From: Methanofollis sp. | GTDB lineage: Archaea; Halobacteriota; Methanomicrobia; Methanomicrobiales; Methanofollaceae | Direction of reading: 5' to 3' | Assembly (NCBI GenBank): GCA_030156225.1 | Contig: JASGMW010000008.1 | Location: 1-32,953, forward strand | DNA length: 32,953 nucleotides | Shown: positions 23,204 through 31,218 of the stretch, in pieces | Numbering within the stretch: the stretch's first letter is position 1 | Layout: each line of letters opens with the position of its first letter | Notes under the pieces: model-generated | The model's database searches: none | Seen by the model: only the letters and a program-made list of their open reading frames with translations | Told to the model about the DNA's origin: nothing | Translations under genes and position numbers: made by a program

Positions 23204-24060
23204 CCTCGATCATCGCGGCGATCGCGTATCTCGTCCTCGCGCCTCTCGTCGGCGGACTGATCTCAGGGATCGACCGGAAGATCACCGCCAGGATGCAGGG
23301 CAGGGTCGGCCCGCCGATCCTCCAGCCCTTCTATGACGTGGCGAAACTCTTCGAGAAGGAGGACGTCACCGTCACCCCCTCGCAGAACACCTTCATCCTC
23401 TCGTACCTGGTCTTCATGGCCCTGACCGGGGCCCTGTTCTTTGCCGGAGAGGACCTGCTGCTCGTGATCTTCGCCTTCACCCTGGCCCATGTCTTCATCG
23501 TGCTGGGGGCGTACGCCGCCTTCTCCCCGTACAGCTATATCGGGGCCGAGCGGGAACTGATCTCCCTGATGGCCTACGAGCCGATGATCATCCTCACCGC
23601 CGTAGGGTTCTATCTGGTGACCGGGAGTTTCTATGTGGGCGATATCGCCGCGTCGCAGGCGCCGGCGATCCTCTACCTGCCAGGCGTCTTCGTGGGTTTC
23701 CTGACGATCCTCACGATCAAACTGAGAAAGTCGCCGTTCGACATCTCGACCTCGCACCATGCCCATCAGGAGCTGGTGAAGGGGCTGACCACGGAGTTCT
23801 CCGGCGCGACCCTCGGGAAGATCGAGATCGCCCACTGGTACGAGACGGTGGTGCTCCTCGGCATTGTCTACCTCTTCTTCGGGTTCAACCCGCTGCTGGC
23901 ACTCGTCGCCATCGCCGTCACCTACGTCCTGGAGATCTTCATCGACAACACCTTCTCGCGGATGAAGTGGCAGACGACCCTGAAGAGCGGGTGGGGTGCT
24001 GCCGCAATACTCGGGTTCCTTAACCTCGTCGTCCTCTATTATTTCTATCTGGGGGTGTGA
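23200..24060 (+). CDS. echB: Ech hydrogenase subunit EchB (NuoH-like)
   Basis: EchB is the second membrane subunit, homologous to NuoH of complex I and HyfC/HycD, which connects the hydrophilic hydrogenase module to the ion channel. At 286 residues it has about eight hydrophobic helices. Characteristic segments are GGLISGIDRKITARMQGRVG with a following GPPILQPFYDVAKL, the acidic cytosolic loop GAERELISLMAYEPM, and SPFDISTSHHAHQELVKG. It starts at GTG 23200 overlapping the echA stop as GTGA and ends 4 nt before echC. Confidence 0.95.
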   Translation: MTSIIAAIAYLVLAPLVGGLISGIDRKITARMQGRVGPPILQPFYDVAKLFEKEDVTVTPSQNTFILSYLVFMALTGALFFAGEDLLLVIFAFTLAHVFIVLGAYAAFSPYSYIGAERELISLMAYEPMIILTAVGFYLVTGSFYVGDIAASQAPAILYLPGVFVGFLTILTIKLRKSPFDISTSHHAHQELVKGLTTEFSGATLGKIEIAHWYETVVLLGIVYLFFGFNPLLALVAIAVTYVLEIFIDNTFSRMKWQTTLKSGWGAAAILGFLNLVVLYYFYLGV

Positions 24061-24064
24061 AACG

Positions 24065-24508
24065 ATGGCATATCTGAAAAAATCGCCGTGGCTTCTCCAT
24101 TATGACGCCTCAAGCTGCAACGGCTGCGACATCGAGGTGCTCGCCTGTCTCACCCCGCTGTACGACGTGGAGCGGTTCGGGATCATCAACACCGGCAACC
24201 CGAAGCATGCCGACGTCTTCGTGATCACCGGCGGGATCAACGAGATGAACCGGCAGGTGGTCAAAAACATCTACGCACAGATCCCCGACCCCAAGGTCGT
24301 CGTCGCCGTCGGCGTCTGCGCCACGTCGGGCGGCGTCTTCAGAGAGTGCTACAACATCGCCGGGGGCGTCGACCAGGTGATCCCGGTGGATGTCTATGTG
24401 CCGGGCTGCGCCGCGCGCCCGGAGTCGATCATCGACGGGATCGTGACGGCGCTGGGCATTCTCGAAGAAAAACGAACGAAGATGAAGGAACAGGAGGGTT
24501 CGGCATGA
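24065..24508 (+). CDS. echC: Ech hydrogenase small subunit EchC (NuoB-like)
   Basis: EchC is the small [NiFe]-hydrogenase subunit, homologous to NuoB. It holds the proximal [4Fe-4S] cluster that passes electrons between the NiFe site and the ferredoxin-like EchF. The four expected Cys are visible: C18 and C21 in SSCNGCDIEVLACL, then GVCATSGG and VPGCAARPESI. At 147 residues it is the short form typical of Ech, without a twin-arginine signal, consistent with a cytosolic-facing complex. The TGA overlaps the echD ATG (ATGA). Confidence 0.95.
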   Translation: MAYLKKSPWLLHYDASSCNGCDIEVLACLTPLYDVERFGIINTGNPKHADVFVITGGINEMNRQVVKNIYAQIPDPKVVVAVGVCATSGGVFRECYNIAGGVDQVIPVDVYVPGCAARPESIIDGIVTALGILEEKRTKMKEQEGSA

Positions 24509-24885
24509 AAGAAGAAGAAGAACCGATAACGACGATCGCCCCGGACGACCTCCTCGATAAAGTCAGGGCATATGACGACGCGGGGTTCCGTCTCGTCCAG
24601 ATCAGCTGCACGAAAATCGAAGAGACCTTCGAGATCACCTACTGTTTCGATCAGGACTATCGTCTCGACAGTCTGCGCCTGCACGTTCCGATCGGGACGA
24701 CGATCCCGAGCATCTCAGGGATATACTGGGGGGCGTTCATCTACGAGAACGAGATGCACGACTTCTTCGGGGTCGAGGTCGCCGGGATAAACGTCGATTA
24801 CAAAGGGAATCTGCTGAAGACGGCGAAGAAGTATCCGTTCAGCAACGTCACCTTCAGGGGGGAGGTCACATGTCGAAAGAAATAG
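24505..24885 (+). CDS. echD: Ech hydrogenase subunit EchD (NuoC-like)
   Basis: EchD is the small hydrophilic subunit homologous to NuoC (30-kDa subunit of complex I). The diagnostic C-terminal motif is present: YWGAFIYENEMHDFFGVEVA. It carries no cofactor motif and has a structural role in attaching the hydrogenase module. At 126 residues it has the short Ech length. The ATG is set by an ATGA overlap with echC. The last 16 nt overlap echE and include the echE ribosome binding site (GGGGGGAGG). Confidence 0.9.
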   Translation: MKEEEEPITTIAPDDLLDKVRAYDDAGFRLVQISCTKIEETFEITYCFDQDYRLDSLRLHVPIGTTIPSISGIYWGAFIYENEMHDFFGVEVAGINVDYKGNLLKTAKKYPFSNVTFRGEVTCRKK

Positions 24886-25949
24886 TCATACCCTTCGGTC
24901 CGCAGCATCCGGTCCTCCCCGAGCCGATCCACCTGGATCTGGTCATCGAGGACGAGAAGGTGAAGGAGGCCCTGCCCTCGATCGGATATGTCCACCGCGG
25001 GCTTGAGACCCTTGTCGAAAAGAGGGAGTTTCCGGAATATGTCTATATCGCCGAACGTATCTGCGGGATCTGCAGTTTCATCCACGGCGCCACCTACTGC
25101 CAGGCCGTCGAGACGTTGATGAACGTGGAGGTGCCTGAACGCGCCCTGTATCTGCGGACGATCTGGTCGGAGTATTCGAGGCTCCATTCCCACCTCCTCT
25201 GGCTGGGGCTTTTCGCCGACGGCATGGGCTTTGAAAACCTGTTCATGGACGCCTGGCGGCTGCGCGAACATGTCCTGGATGATCTCGAAGCGACCACCGG
25301 CGGCCGGGTGATCCAGGGGAGCTGCAAGGTGGGCGGGGTCAGGCGCGATATCGACGCTGCGAAACTCGACGAGATGTCGAACGGGCTCGACGGGTTCAGG
25401 GGCGAGCTCGCCGATCTGGTGGACGTCTTCCTGAACGACAGTTCGGTGCGGTCCAGACTGAAAAACGTCGGCGTTCTCTCGAAACACGACGCCTATGCCG
25501 ACGGCGCGGTCGGCCCGGTTCTCAGGGCGAGCGGGGTCGCTTCCGACGCCAGGATGCTCGGCTACGCCGCCTACGGCAATCTCCATTTCAAGCCGGTGGT
25601 GGAGGAGGGGTGCGACTGTTATGCCCGCTGCGCCGTCAGGGCGAAGGAGATGTACGCCTCGATCGATCTCATCAAAGAGGCGGTTCAAAAAATCCCGGAC
25701 GGGCCCATCGAGGTGAAGGTGACCGGAAAACCGGATGGCGAGTACTTCGCCAGGGCGGAGCAGCCCCGCGGCGAGGTGGTCCATTATGTGAAGGGGAACG
25801 GCACCCGCCACCTCGCCCGCCACCGGGTGCGGACGCCGACGATCACGAATGTTCCGCCGATGGTGAAGATGCTGGCCGGCTGCGAACTTGCCGACGTCCC
25901 GGTGATCGTGCTCTCGATCGATCCGTGCATCGGCTGCTGCGAGAGGTGA
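24870..25949 (+). CDS. echE: Ech hydrogenase large subunit EchE (NiFe site)
   Basis: EchE is the catalytic [NiFe]-hydrogenase large subunit, homologous to NuoD. The two cysteine pairs that hold the NiFe centre are intact: C65-x2-C68 in ERICGICSFIH and C353-x2-C356 in DPCIGCCER at the extreme C-terminus. The protein ends exactly at the Arg where maturation endopeptidases normally cut other [NiFe] enzymes, so it has no cleavable extension, as reported for some Ech/CooH-type enzymes. With the other subunits it couples reversible reduction of protons by ferredoxin to ion transport, probably supplying reduced ferredoxin for CO2 fixation or biosynthesis. It has a strong SD within echD. Confidence 0.96.
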   Translation: MSKEIVIPFGPQHPVLPEPIHLDLVIEDEKVKEALPSIGYVHRGLETLVEKREFPEYVYIAERICGICSFIHGATYCQAVETLMNVEVPERALYLRTIWSEYSRLHSHLLWLGLFADGMGFENLFMDAWRLREHVLDDLEATTGGRVIQGSCKVGGVRRDIDAAKLDEMSNGLDGFRGELADLVDVFLNDSSVRSRLKNVGVLSKHDAYADGAVGPVLRASGVASDARMLGYAAYGNLHFKPVVEEGCDCYARCAVRAKEMYASIDLIKEAVQKIPDGPIEVKVTGKPDGEYFARAEQPRGEVVHYVKGNGTRHLARHRVRTPTITNVPPMVKMLAGCELADVPVIVLSIDPCIGCCER

Positions 25950-25955
25950 TCTGAG

Positions 25956-26360
25956 ATGGCATACTTTGAGATGGCAAAAACGGTGTTGAAATCGGTCCTG
26001 CACGGCCCGTCCACCATCCGCTACCCGGCGCAGCCCGCAAAGATCACGCCGATCTCGCGGGGCCGCGTGGTCATCGACCCGTCGCAGTGCATCTCCTGCG
26101 GGATGTGCATGCGCAAGTGCCCGGCGGACGCGATCTGCGTCTCACGCGAGGAGAAGACCTGGGAGATCGACCGGCTCCGCTGTCATGTCTGCAACTGCTG
26201 CGTCGAGGTCTGCCCGGTGCACTGCCTCACGATGGAGACGCAGTACTCGCCGGCGGTCACGGTCCGCGAGGGGCGCGAACTGGTGAAGATCACCTACGTG
26301 AAGCCGGAACGACCCGCGAAACCCGATGCCGGGGAGAAGGAGCAGGCCGGTTCTTCCTGA
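25956..26360 (+). CDS. echF: Ech hydrogenase ferredoxin-like subunit EchF (NuoI-like)
   Basis: EchF is the two-[4Fe-4S] electron-transfer subunit, homologous to NuoI, that takes electrons from or to soluble ferredoxin. The two clusters are C45-x2-C48-x2-C51-x3-C55 (CISCGMCMRKCPADAI) and C76-x2-C79-x2-C82-x3-C86 (CHVCNCCVEVCPVHCL). The N-terminal segment (MAKTVLKSVLHGPSTIRYP) is a typical NuoI-like amphipathic anchor. The 134 residues end in a charged tail. It begins 6 nt after echE and is the last gene of the operon. Confidence 0.95.
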   Translation: MAYFEMAKTVLKSVLHGPSTIRYPAQPAKITPISRGRVVIDPSQCISCGMCMRKCPADAICVSREEKTWEIDRLRCHVCNCCVEVCPVHCLTMETQYSPAVTVREGRELVKITYVKPERPAKPDAGEKEQAGSS

Positions 26361-26373
26361 TCGAATCGTTCAT

Positions 26374-26391
26374 CTTTTTTATCGTTTTTTT
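26374..26391 (+). terminator. T-rich terminator of the ech operon
   Basis: Two T runs (CTTTTTT and GTTTTTTT, about 10 nt apart) follow the echF stop. Archaeal RNA polymerase terminates on such T-rich tracts without needing a hairpin. Confidence 0.7.
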
Positions 26392-26414
26392 CCCGGGCGC
26401 CGCAGATGATCAAC

Positions 26415-26422
26415 CATATATG
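26415..26422 (+). promoter_or_regulatory. TATA box of the glycan cassette
   Basis: CATATATG lies about 27 nt before GTG 26446, and no SD lies between. This is a leaderless promoter arrangement for the flavoprotein-GT4-GT2 genes. Confidence 0.6.
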
Positions 26423-26445
26423 AACCCACCGCACACCTATATGCT

Positions 26446-27759
26446 GTGAAAACGGCGATACTGGGCGGCGGGCTGACCGGGGTGACGCTTGCCCGGCTGC
26501 TCCGCGAGCAGGGGGAGGACGTGATCGTGCTCGAAGCGGAACCAGAGTACGGCGGGCTCTGCCGGTCGAAAACGAGCAGCGGCTTCACCTTCGACACCGG
26601 CGGCTCGCACATCATCTTCTCCAGGGACGCCGGGGCGCTCTCCTTCATGAAGGAGGTGCTCGGCGAGAACCGCACCGGGCGGAACCGCCTGACCAAAATA
26701 TTCTATAAAGGACGCTACGTCAAATACCCGTTTGAAAACGGGCTTTCCGACCTGCCGAAGGACGATCTCTTCTTCTGCATTAACGAGTTCGTCAAAAACC
26801 TGATCGCGGTCGAAAAAGGGGAGGTCGCCCCCCCGGAAAATTTCAGGGACTGGATCCTTGCCACCTTCGGCAGGGGGATCGCGGCGTGCTATATGATCCC
26901 GTACAACCGGAAGATCTGGAAGTGCCCGCCCGAGGAGATGTCGGCGCACTGGATGGAAGGGCGGGTGCCGCGGCCGCCGGTCGAGGACGTGATCAGGTCG
27001 GCGATCGGGATCGAGACCGAGGGCTACACCCACCAGTCGGTCTTTTCGTACCCGCAGACCGGCGGGATCGAGGCGCTGGTCAGGGCGATCGCCGCCCCGG
27101 TCGAGGACGCCGTCAGGACCGGGTTCGTTGTCCGCTCGGTCAGGCGGGAGGACGGGCGGTTCGCCGTCGGCGACGGCTGCGAGGAGATCGCCGCCGACCG
27201 GTGCGTCTCCACCATACCGCTCCAGGCGCTCCTCCCCTGCCTCGAAGGCGTGCCGCCGGACGTGGCCGCGGCCTGCGGAGCGCTGAAATACAATGCCGTG
27301 GCCTGCGTCTGCATCGGCGTCAGGGGTGCGACAAAGCCGTATTCGTGGGTGTATGTCCCGCAGGATGAGATCGGGCTCTTCAACCGCATCTCCTTTCCTT
27401 CGGGCTACAGCGACGGCAACGCCCCGCCGGGGTGCAGTTCGGTCCTCGCCGAGATCACCTACCGGGACGGCGACGAGGCATCGCGGATGACCGACGACGA
27501 TCTGGTCGGGCACACGGTCGAGGGGCTGGTACAGATGGGAGTGATCGCGTCCAGGGAACAGGTCGTCCATGCTGCGGTCGAGCGACAGAAATATGCCTAT
27601 GTCATCTACGACCTCGCCTACCTGGAGAACATCAGGGTCGTCAGGGAGTTCTGCGAAGGGCTCGGGATCGATCTCCTGGGCCGTTTCGCCGAGTTCGAGT
27701 ACCTGAACATGGACGGGTGCATCCGCCATGTTCTCGACTATGTCGGAGAGCGCCGATGA
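26446..27759 (+). CDS. UDP-galactopyranose-mutase-like / amine-oxidase-type flavoprotein
   Basis: This 437-residue FAD protein begins with the dinucleotide-binding fold MKTAILGGGLTGVTLARLLR and an acidic ribose-binding Glu (VIVLEAEPEYGGLCRS), continuing through FTFDTGGSHIIF. This is the pattern shared by UDP-galactopyranose mutases, protoporphyrinogen-oxidase-like enzymes and sugar-nucleotide flavoproteins. A KYPFENGLSDLP segment resembles the sugar-handling region of mutase-like proteins. The C-terminal part ends LGRFAEFEYLNMDGCIRHVL, typical of the family. Its place at the head of a coupled cassette with two glycosyltransferases supports a glycan role. The exact reaction is unknown. GTG 26446 is leaderless; its TGA overlaps the GT4 ATG. 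Confidence 0.8.
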   Translation: MKTAILGGGLTGVTLARLLREQGEDVIVLEAEPEYGGLCRSKTSSGFTFDTGGSHIIFSRDAGALSFMKEVLGENRTGRNRLTKIFYKGRYVKYPFENGLSDLPKDDLFFCINEFVKNLIAVEKGEVAPPENFRDWILATFGRGIAACYMIPYNRKIWKCPPEEMSAHWMEGRVPRPPVEDVIRSAIGIETEGYTHQSVFSYPQTGGIEALVRAIAAPVEDAVRTGFVVRSVRREDGRFAVGDGCEEIAADRCVSTIPLQALLPCLEGVPPDVAAACGALKYNAVACVCIGVRGATKPYSWVYVPQDEIGLFNRISFPSGYSDGNAPPGCSSVLAEITYRDGDEASRMTDDDLVGHTVEGLVQMGVIASREQVVHAAVERQKYAYVIYDLAYLENIRVVREFCEGLGIDLLGRFAEFEYLNMDGCIRHVLDYVGERR

Positions 27760-28730
27760 AGGTGAATTTTTTCGTCGAAGATATACTTTTTTTCAAGTAT
27801 ATCGGTTGTTCGACCCTTGCACGGATGCTCGCCGAAAAACTCGCCGAAGATCCGTCTCTCGAACTCAGCTGGAACTCCTTCAACTACGACTACGACATCG
27901 TCCACTACCACACCTTCGGCCCGCTCACGCTGATGAACAAGAAGTACAGCCGCGGCGTCAAGGTGCTCACCGCCCATTCCACGCCCCGCCTCAACAACGA
28001 TAATCTTTCCTTCTCCGGGACGGTCAATCATTTTTATCCGGGCATCTATCAGGGGTTCGACCACATCATCACGATCTCCGGCCCGAATGATCAGGAGGTG
28101 CACGAGATGGTGCCTGACGTGCCGACGACTCTCATCCCGAACGGCGTGGACCGGGACCGGTTCAGACCGGATCCGGAGAAACGCGCCGCATTCCGCAGAA
28201 AATACGGCATCGGCGAGGAGGAGCGGGTGGTGCTCACCGTCGCGCAGCAGACGCCGCGGAAGGGGATCTACGATTTCATCGCGCTGTCGAGGAAGCACCC
28301 GGACGTCAGGTTCGTCTGGGTCGGCGGGTTCCCGTACGGCACCTTTTCCAAGGATTATAAGCGGATCGAAGAGGAGAAGAGCAGATGCGGCAAAAACGTT
28401 CTGTTCACCGGTTTTGTCGGGGACATCACGGCGGCGTACTGCAGCGCCGACCTCTTCTTCATGCCGTCCTTTGCCGAGGGCCTCCCGATGGTCATCCTCG
28501 AAGCCATGGCGAGCGGTGTCCCGGTGCTCGCCCGCAGGATCCCGGAGTTCACCGAGAACTTCGACGGCGCCGCCCTCTTCTTCGGGTGCCTGGACGATGC
28601 CGATGCGGTCGTTGAGGACGAACCCCTCATCAGACGGCACGCTGCCGTATCCCGCCCGTTCACCGGGCGCTTCGACATCGGGAAGGTGGCCGACCTCCAT
28701 GTGAACCTCTACCGGGAATTGGTATCGTGA
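27756..28730 (+). CDS. Glycosyltransferase family 4 (GT-B fold)
   Basis: This 324-residue GT4 enzyme would transfer a sugar from a nucleotide-sugar donor to a lipid or protein-linked glycan. The N-terminal half holds the acceptor domain (YDIVHYHTFGPLTLMNKKYS, then KVLTAHSTPR). The donor domain includes TTLIPNGVDRDRFRPDPEKR, VVLTVAQQTPRKGIYDFIAL, and the retaining EX7E motif in FAEGLPMVILEAMASGVPVL. There is no signal peptide, so it acts on the cytosolic side. The ATG overlaps the flavoprotein stop (ATGA) and its own TGA overlaps the GT2 GTG (GTGA), so the three are translationally linked. Confidence 0.92.
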   Translation: MKVNFFVEDILFFKYIGCSTLARMLAEKLAEDPSLELSWNSFNYDYDIVHYHTFGPLTLMNKKYSRGVKVLTAHSTPRLNNDNLSFSGTVNHFYPGIYQGFDHIITISGPNDQEVHEMVPDVPTTLIPNGVDRDRFRPDPEKRAAFRRKYGIGEEERVVLTVAQQTPRKGIYDFIALSRKHPDVRFVWVGGFPYGTFSKDYKRIEEEKSRCGKNVLFTGFVGDITAAYCSADLFFMPSFAEGLPMVILEAMASGVPVLARRIPEFTENFDGAALFFGCLDDADAVVEDEPLIRRHAAVSRPFTGRFDIGKVADLHVNLYRELVS

Positions 28731-29428
28731 TCTCGGTCGTTGTCCCGACCTATAACGAGGAGGAGAACATCGCTGCCTGCCTCGAGTCCCTCTGCAGCCA
28801 GACCATACCCAGGGACGCCTACGAGATTATCGTCGTGGACGGGAACTCGAAGGACCGGACGCGCGAGGTCGCCGCGATATATGCCGATCAGGTCTTTGTC
28901 CAGACGAGCAAGAAGGTGGGCGGGGCAAGAAACGACGGCGCCATGGCGGCGAAGGGCGATATCGTCGCCACCACCGACGCCGACTGCTACCTTCCCCCTG
29001 ACTGGCTCGAACGGCTCGGGCGGGACTTTGCCGATCACCCGGACGCTGTCCTGATCTACGGCCTGGTCTTCCCGAAGGAGAAGGGGATCAAGAACACCGT
29101 TTCGATCTGTCTTGCAAACCTCTTCTCGCGCCTGGGCTACCTGACGCACTCGATCTATTACACGCTCGGCTGCAACACCGCGTTCAGGCGGGACGCCTTC
29201 ATGAAGATCGGGATGTACCACACCGTCGACGCGGGGGACGACCTGGAGATCGCACGAAGGGCGCGGCAGGCCGGGCGGGTGATCCTCGACACCAGGCTGA
29301 AGGTCGGGTTTTCCATGCGCCGCTACGAGCAGTTCGGCACCTTGAAATCGCTCTGGGAGTGGATCTACATCGTGGTGAAGGGCGGCGAGTCTGAGAAGTA
29401 CTCCTACTCCAAACGCGAGTACAGGTGA
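28727..29428 (+). CDS. Glycosyltransferase family 2 (GT-A fold)
   Basis: This 233-residue GT2 enzyme has the conserved start ISVVVPTYNEEENIAACLES, IIVVDGNSKDRTREVA, and the metal-binding DxD-type motif in IVATTDADCYLPPDWLE. The later block GCNTAFRRDAFMKIGMY and DAGDDLEIARRARQAGR carries the acceptor-site acidic residues. A weak hydrophobic C-terminal segment (LKSLWEWIYIVVKGG) could associate with the membrane, but there is no clear transmembrane anchor. It starts at GTG 28727 overlapping the GT4 stop. It completes a three-gene set likely to build or extend a surface glycan. Confidence 0.92.
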   Translation: MISVVVPTYNEEENIAACLESLCSQTIPRDAYEIIVVDGNSKDRTREVAAIYADQVFVQTSKKVGGARNDGAMAAKGDIVATTDADCYLPPDWLERLGRDFADHPDAVLIYGLVFPKEKGIKNTVSICLANLFSRLGYLTHSIYYTLGCNTAFRRDAFMKIGMYHTVDAGDDLEIARRARQAGRVILDTRLKVGFSMRRYEQFGTLKSLWEWIYIVVKGGESEKYSYSKREYR

Positions 29429-29489
29429 ATCGGCGGCGAGGAGAGAGGATTTTCGCGCCGAATCCTGGCGGGGCAAGGCCCATTCTCTC

Positions 29490-29509
29490 CCCTGTCCTGC
29501 TTTACAGGG
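29490..29509. terminator. Hairpin between convergent genes
   Basis: Perfect 6-bp arms CCCTGT and ACAGGG enclose an 8-nt loop, and GGTTTT follows at 29515-29520 on the plus strand. A further inverted repeat (GGAGAGA at 29440-29446 / TCTCTCC at 29484-29490) lies in the same gap between GT2 and the convergent radical SAM gene. It is likely to help termination. Confidence 0.4.
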
Positions 29510-29527
29510 CGCGTGGTTTTCTCTTCG

Positions 29528-30565
29528 TCAGAACGCGAACAGCGTCGTCTGCACGCCATCGTCCCCGAACCTGAGATATTCGGCCGCCCTGTGCGCCACG
29601 CCGCACCGCCGCAGGTCGGCGCCCGACCGCAGCGGCCTTTCCTGCCGGGCAGCCAGGATCCGGCGGGCGCCTTCCGGCCCGATCCCTGGCACCCGCAGGA
29701 GGTCGGGATATGGTGCGGCGTTGACGTCGACCGGCGGCAGTCCGCGGGCAAGGAGGATCTTCGGGTCGGCGTCTGCAAGAAATCCGTATTCATCCAGGAC
29801 ATCGGCCACGCGGTCGGCACGCCAGCCGTACGCCCGCACCAGGGCGTCGAGCTGGTACAGCCGGTGCTGGCGCCAGAGCGGTGCGGCGGCGCAGCGCTGC
29901 AGCGGGGTGCCGGGCAGCGGGGTGAACGCCGAATAATACACTCTCGCCGCTCCGACACGCCGGTACTGCCGCTCCATGCACCCCAGGATCTCGGCGTCGC
30001 TCTCTCCGGCCGCGCCGACGACGAGCTGGGTGGTGTGCCGTCCCGGCATCGCATCGGCCACCCACGCCTGCCTCTTCTCGATGTCCTGCCTGTAGTCCTT
30101 CACCCCGGCGATCTCGGAGAGCCGCGAGGCCGACGGTGCCTCCAGGTTGATCGAGATCCGGTCGGCCAGCCTGGCCGCCTCGACGATGTCGGCCCGCGCG
30201 GCCCCGGGGAGGACCTTCAGGTGGAGGTAGCCGGTAAAACCGTTTTTCCTCAGGATGTCACCGGTCTCCACGATCCCGGCCATCGCCTCGTCCACCTCTC
30301 CCGGAATGCCCGAGGAGAGGAACAGCCCGTCGGCCCGGCCCTCCCGGTGCATTTTCAGAAATATTCCGGCGAGATCCGCCGGGTCAAGCGTATACGCCTC
30401 TTTTTTTGTCCTGACCCCGCAGTAGGCGCAGTCGAACGAGCACCGGCCGCAGAGGAGGATCTTGAGCAGGCGCCCGCACCGGGCGCGGGGCGGACGTTCA
30501 GAACGCGGGCTCATGTCGAAGCCGGCCGCTTCGGTGAGCGCCGCAAGGGTGTCTCCGATGGGCAT
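29528..30565 (-). CDS. Radical SAM protein with helix-hairpin-helix domain (putative DNA modification/repair)
   Basis: This 345-residue radical SAM enzyme carries the cluster motif C42-x3-C46-x2-C49 (RCSFDCAYCGVRTKKEA) in a fold recognisable through SINLEAPSASRLSEIAGVKD and TTQLVVGAAGESDAEILGCM. Two extra Cys (C30 and C39) precede it. The C-terminus has a helix-hairpin-helix motif (PDLLRVPGIGPEGARRILAA), a DNA-binding element. It matches the family described as putative DNA modification/repair radical SAM proteins, which in bacteria are often linked to a uracil-DNA-glycosylase-like gene; no such partner is visible here. The substrate is unknown. It stands alone, convergent with the glycan cassette and divergent from the DUF2148 gene. 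Confidence 0.85.
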   Translation of the reverse strand: MPIGDTLAALTEAAGFDMSPRSERPPRARCGRLLKILLCGRCSFDCAYCGVRTKKEAYTLDPADLAGIFLKMHREGRADGLFLSSGIPGEVDEAMAGIVETGDILRKNGFTGYLHLKVLPGAARADIVEAARLADRISINLEAPSASRLSEIAGVKDYRQDIEKRQAWVADAMPGRHTTQLVVGAAGESDAEILGCMERQYRRVGAARVYYSAFTPLPGTPLQRCAAAPLWRQHRLYQLDALVRAYGWRADRVADVLDEYGFLADADPKILLARGLPPVDVNAAPYPDLLRVPGIGPEGARRILAARQERPLRSGADLRRCGVAHRAAEYLRFGDDGVQTTLFAF

Positions 30566-30623
30566 ATCGATCCCATGTGGCCCGGACGGTGATAAGCCAG
30601 AGCCGGGCGGCGTGAAAGTGAGA

Positions 30624-30632
30624 GGATATATG
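30624..30632 (+). promoter_or_regulatory. TATA box of the DUF2148 gene
   Basis: GGATATATG lies about 30 nt upstream of ATG 30658, with little leader between, consistent with a near-leaderless archaeal mRNA. Confidence 0.55.
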
Positions 30633-30657
30633 TGGCCGGAAGCGGTACACTACATTC

Positions 30658-31209
30658 ATGACTCCGGAATACGATGCGGTACAGACCGTCGCCTCTTTAA
30701 TGGCGCTCTCGGCGAGGACGGCGCCGAAGGGAAAGGGCGTCGACACCATCCGGGTGGAGGTGATCAGGGGAGCCGATCTGGAGCGGCTCGCCGGTGCGAT
30801 GCGCACCTACGGCGAGGCGCACAACCTCGGCTTCTTCATCAGGGACGCAAAGGGGGTCGAGCAATCTGACGCCTGCGTTCTGATCGGCTGCCGGGGCCAG
30901 GAAGTGGCCGGGATCAACTGCGGCGGCTGCGGATATCCGACCTGCGCCGGGATGACGGCTGCAGCGGAACGCGCCCGGGACGACGGCAATGTTCCCTTTA
31001 AAGGTCCGAACTGCGCGATCAGGATGACCGATCTCGGCATCGCCGTCGGTTCGGCGGCGAAGACCGCCGCCATCCACAACGTCGACAACCGGATCCTCTA
31101 CTCGGGCGGGGCCGGCGCCCTCTCCCTCGGCATGATGGAGGACTGCAGCGTGGTCTATGCGATCCCGCTCAACGCGTCCGGGAAAAATATCTTCTTTGAC
31201 CGCACATAG
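30658..31209 (+). CDS. DUF2148 Cys-rich protein (predicted iron-sulfur, COG4739-like)
   Basis: This 183-residue protein belongs to the DUF2148 family, described as ferredoxin-domain-containing. Cys-rich signatures are DACVLIGCRGQEVAGINCGG, CGYPTCAGM and GPNCAIRMTDLGIAVGSA, which could bind one Fe-S cluster. The remainder is alpha/beta with no signal peptide, so the protein is cytosolic. A near-leaderless ATG follows the TATA box at 30624. The next gene, a beta-RFAP-synthase-like protein, begins 9 nt after its stop, so they probably share a transcript. Its function is unknown. A redox role is inferred only from the Cys pattern. Confidence 0.85.
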   Translation: MTPEYDAVQTVASLMALSARTAPKGKGVDTIRVEVIRGADLERLAGAMRTYGEAHNLGFFIRDAKGVEQSDACVLIGCRGQEVAGINCGGCGYPTCAGMTAAAERARDDGNVPFKGPNCAIRMTDLGIAVGSAAKTAAIHNVDNRILYSGGAGALSLGMMEDCSVVYAIPLNASGKNIFFDRT

Positions 31210-31218
31210 GAACAGACC

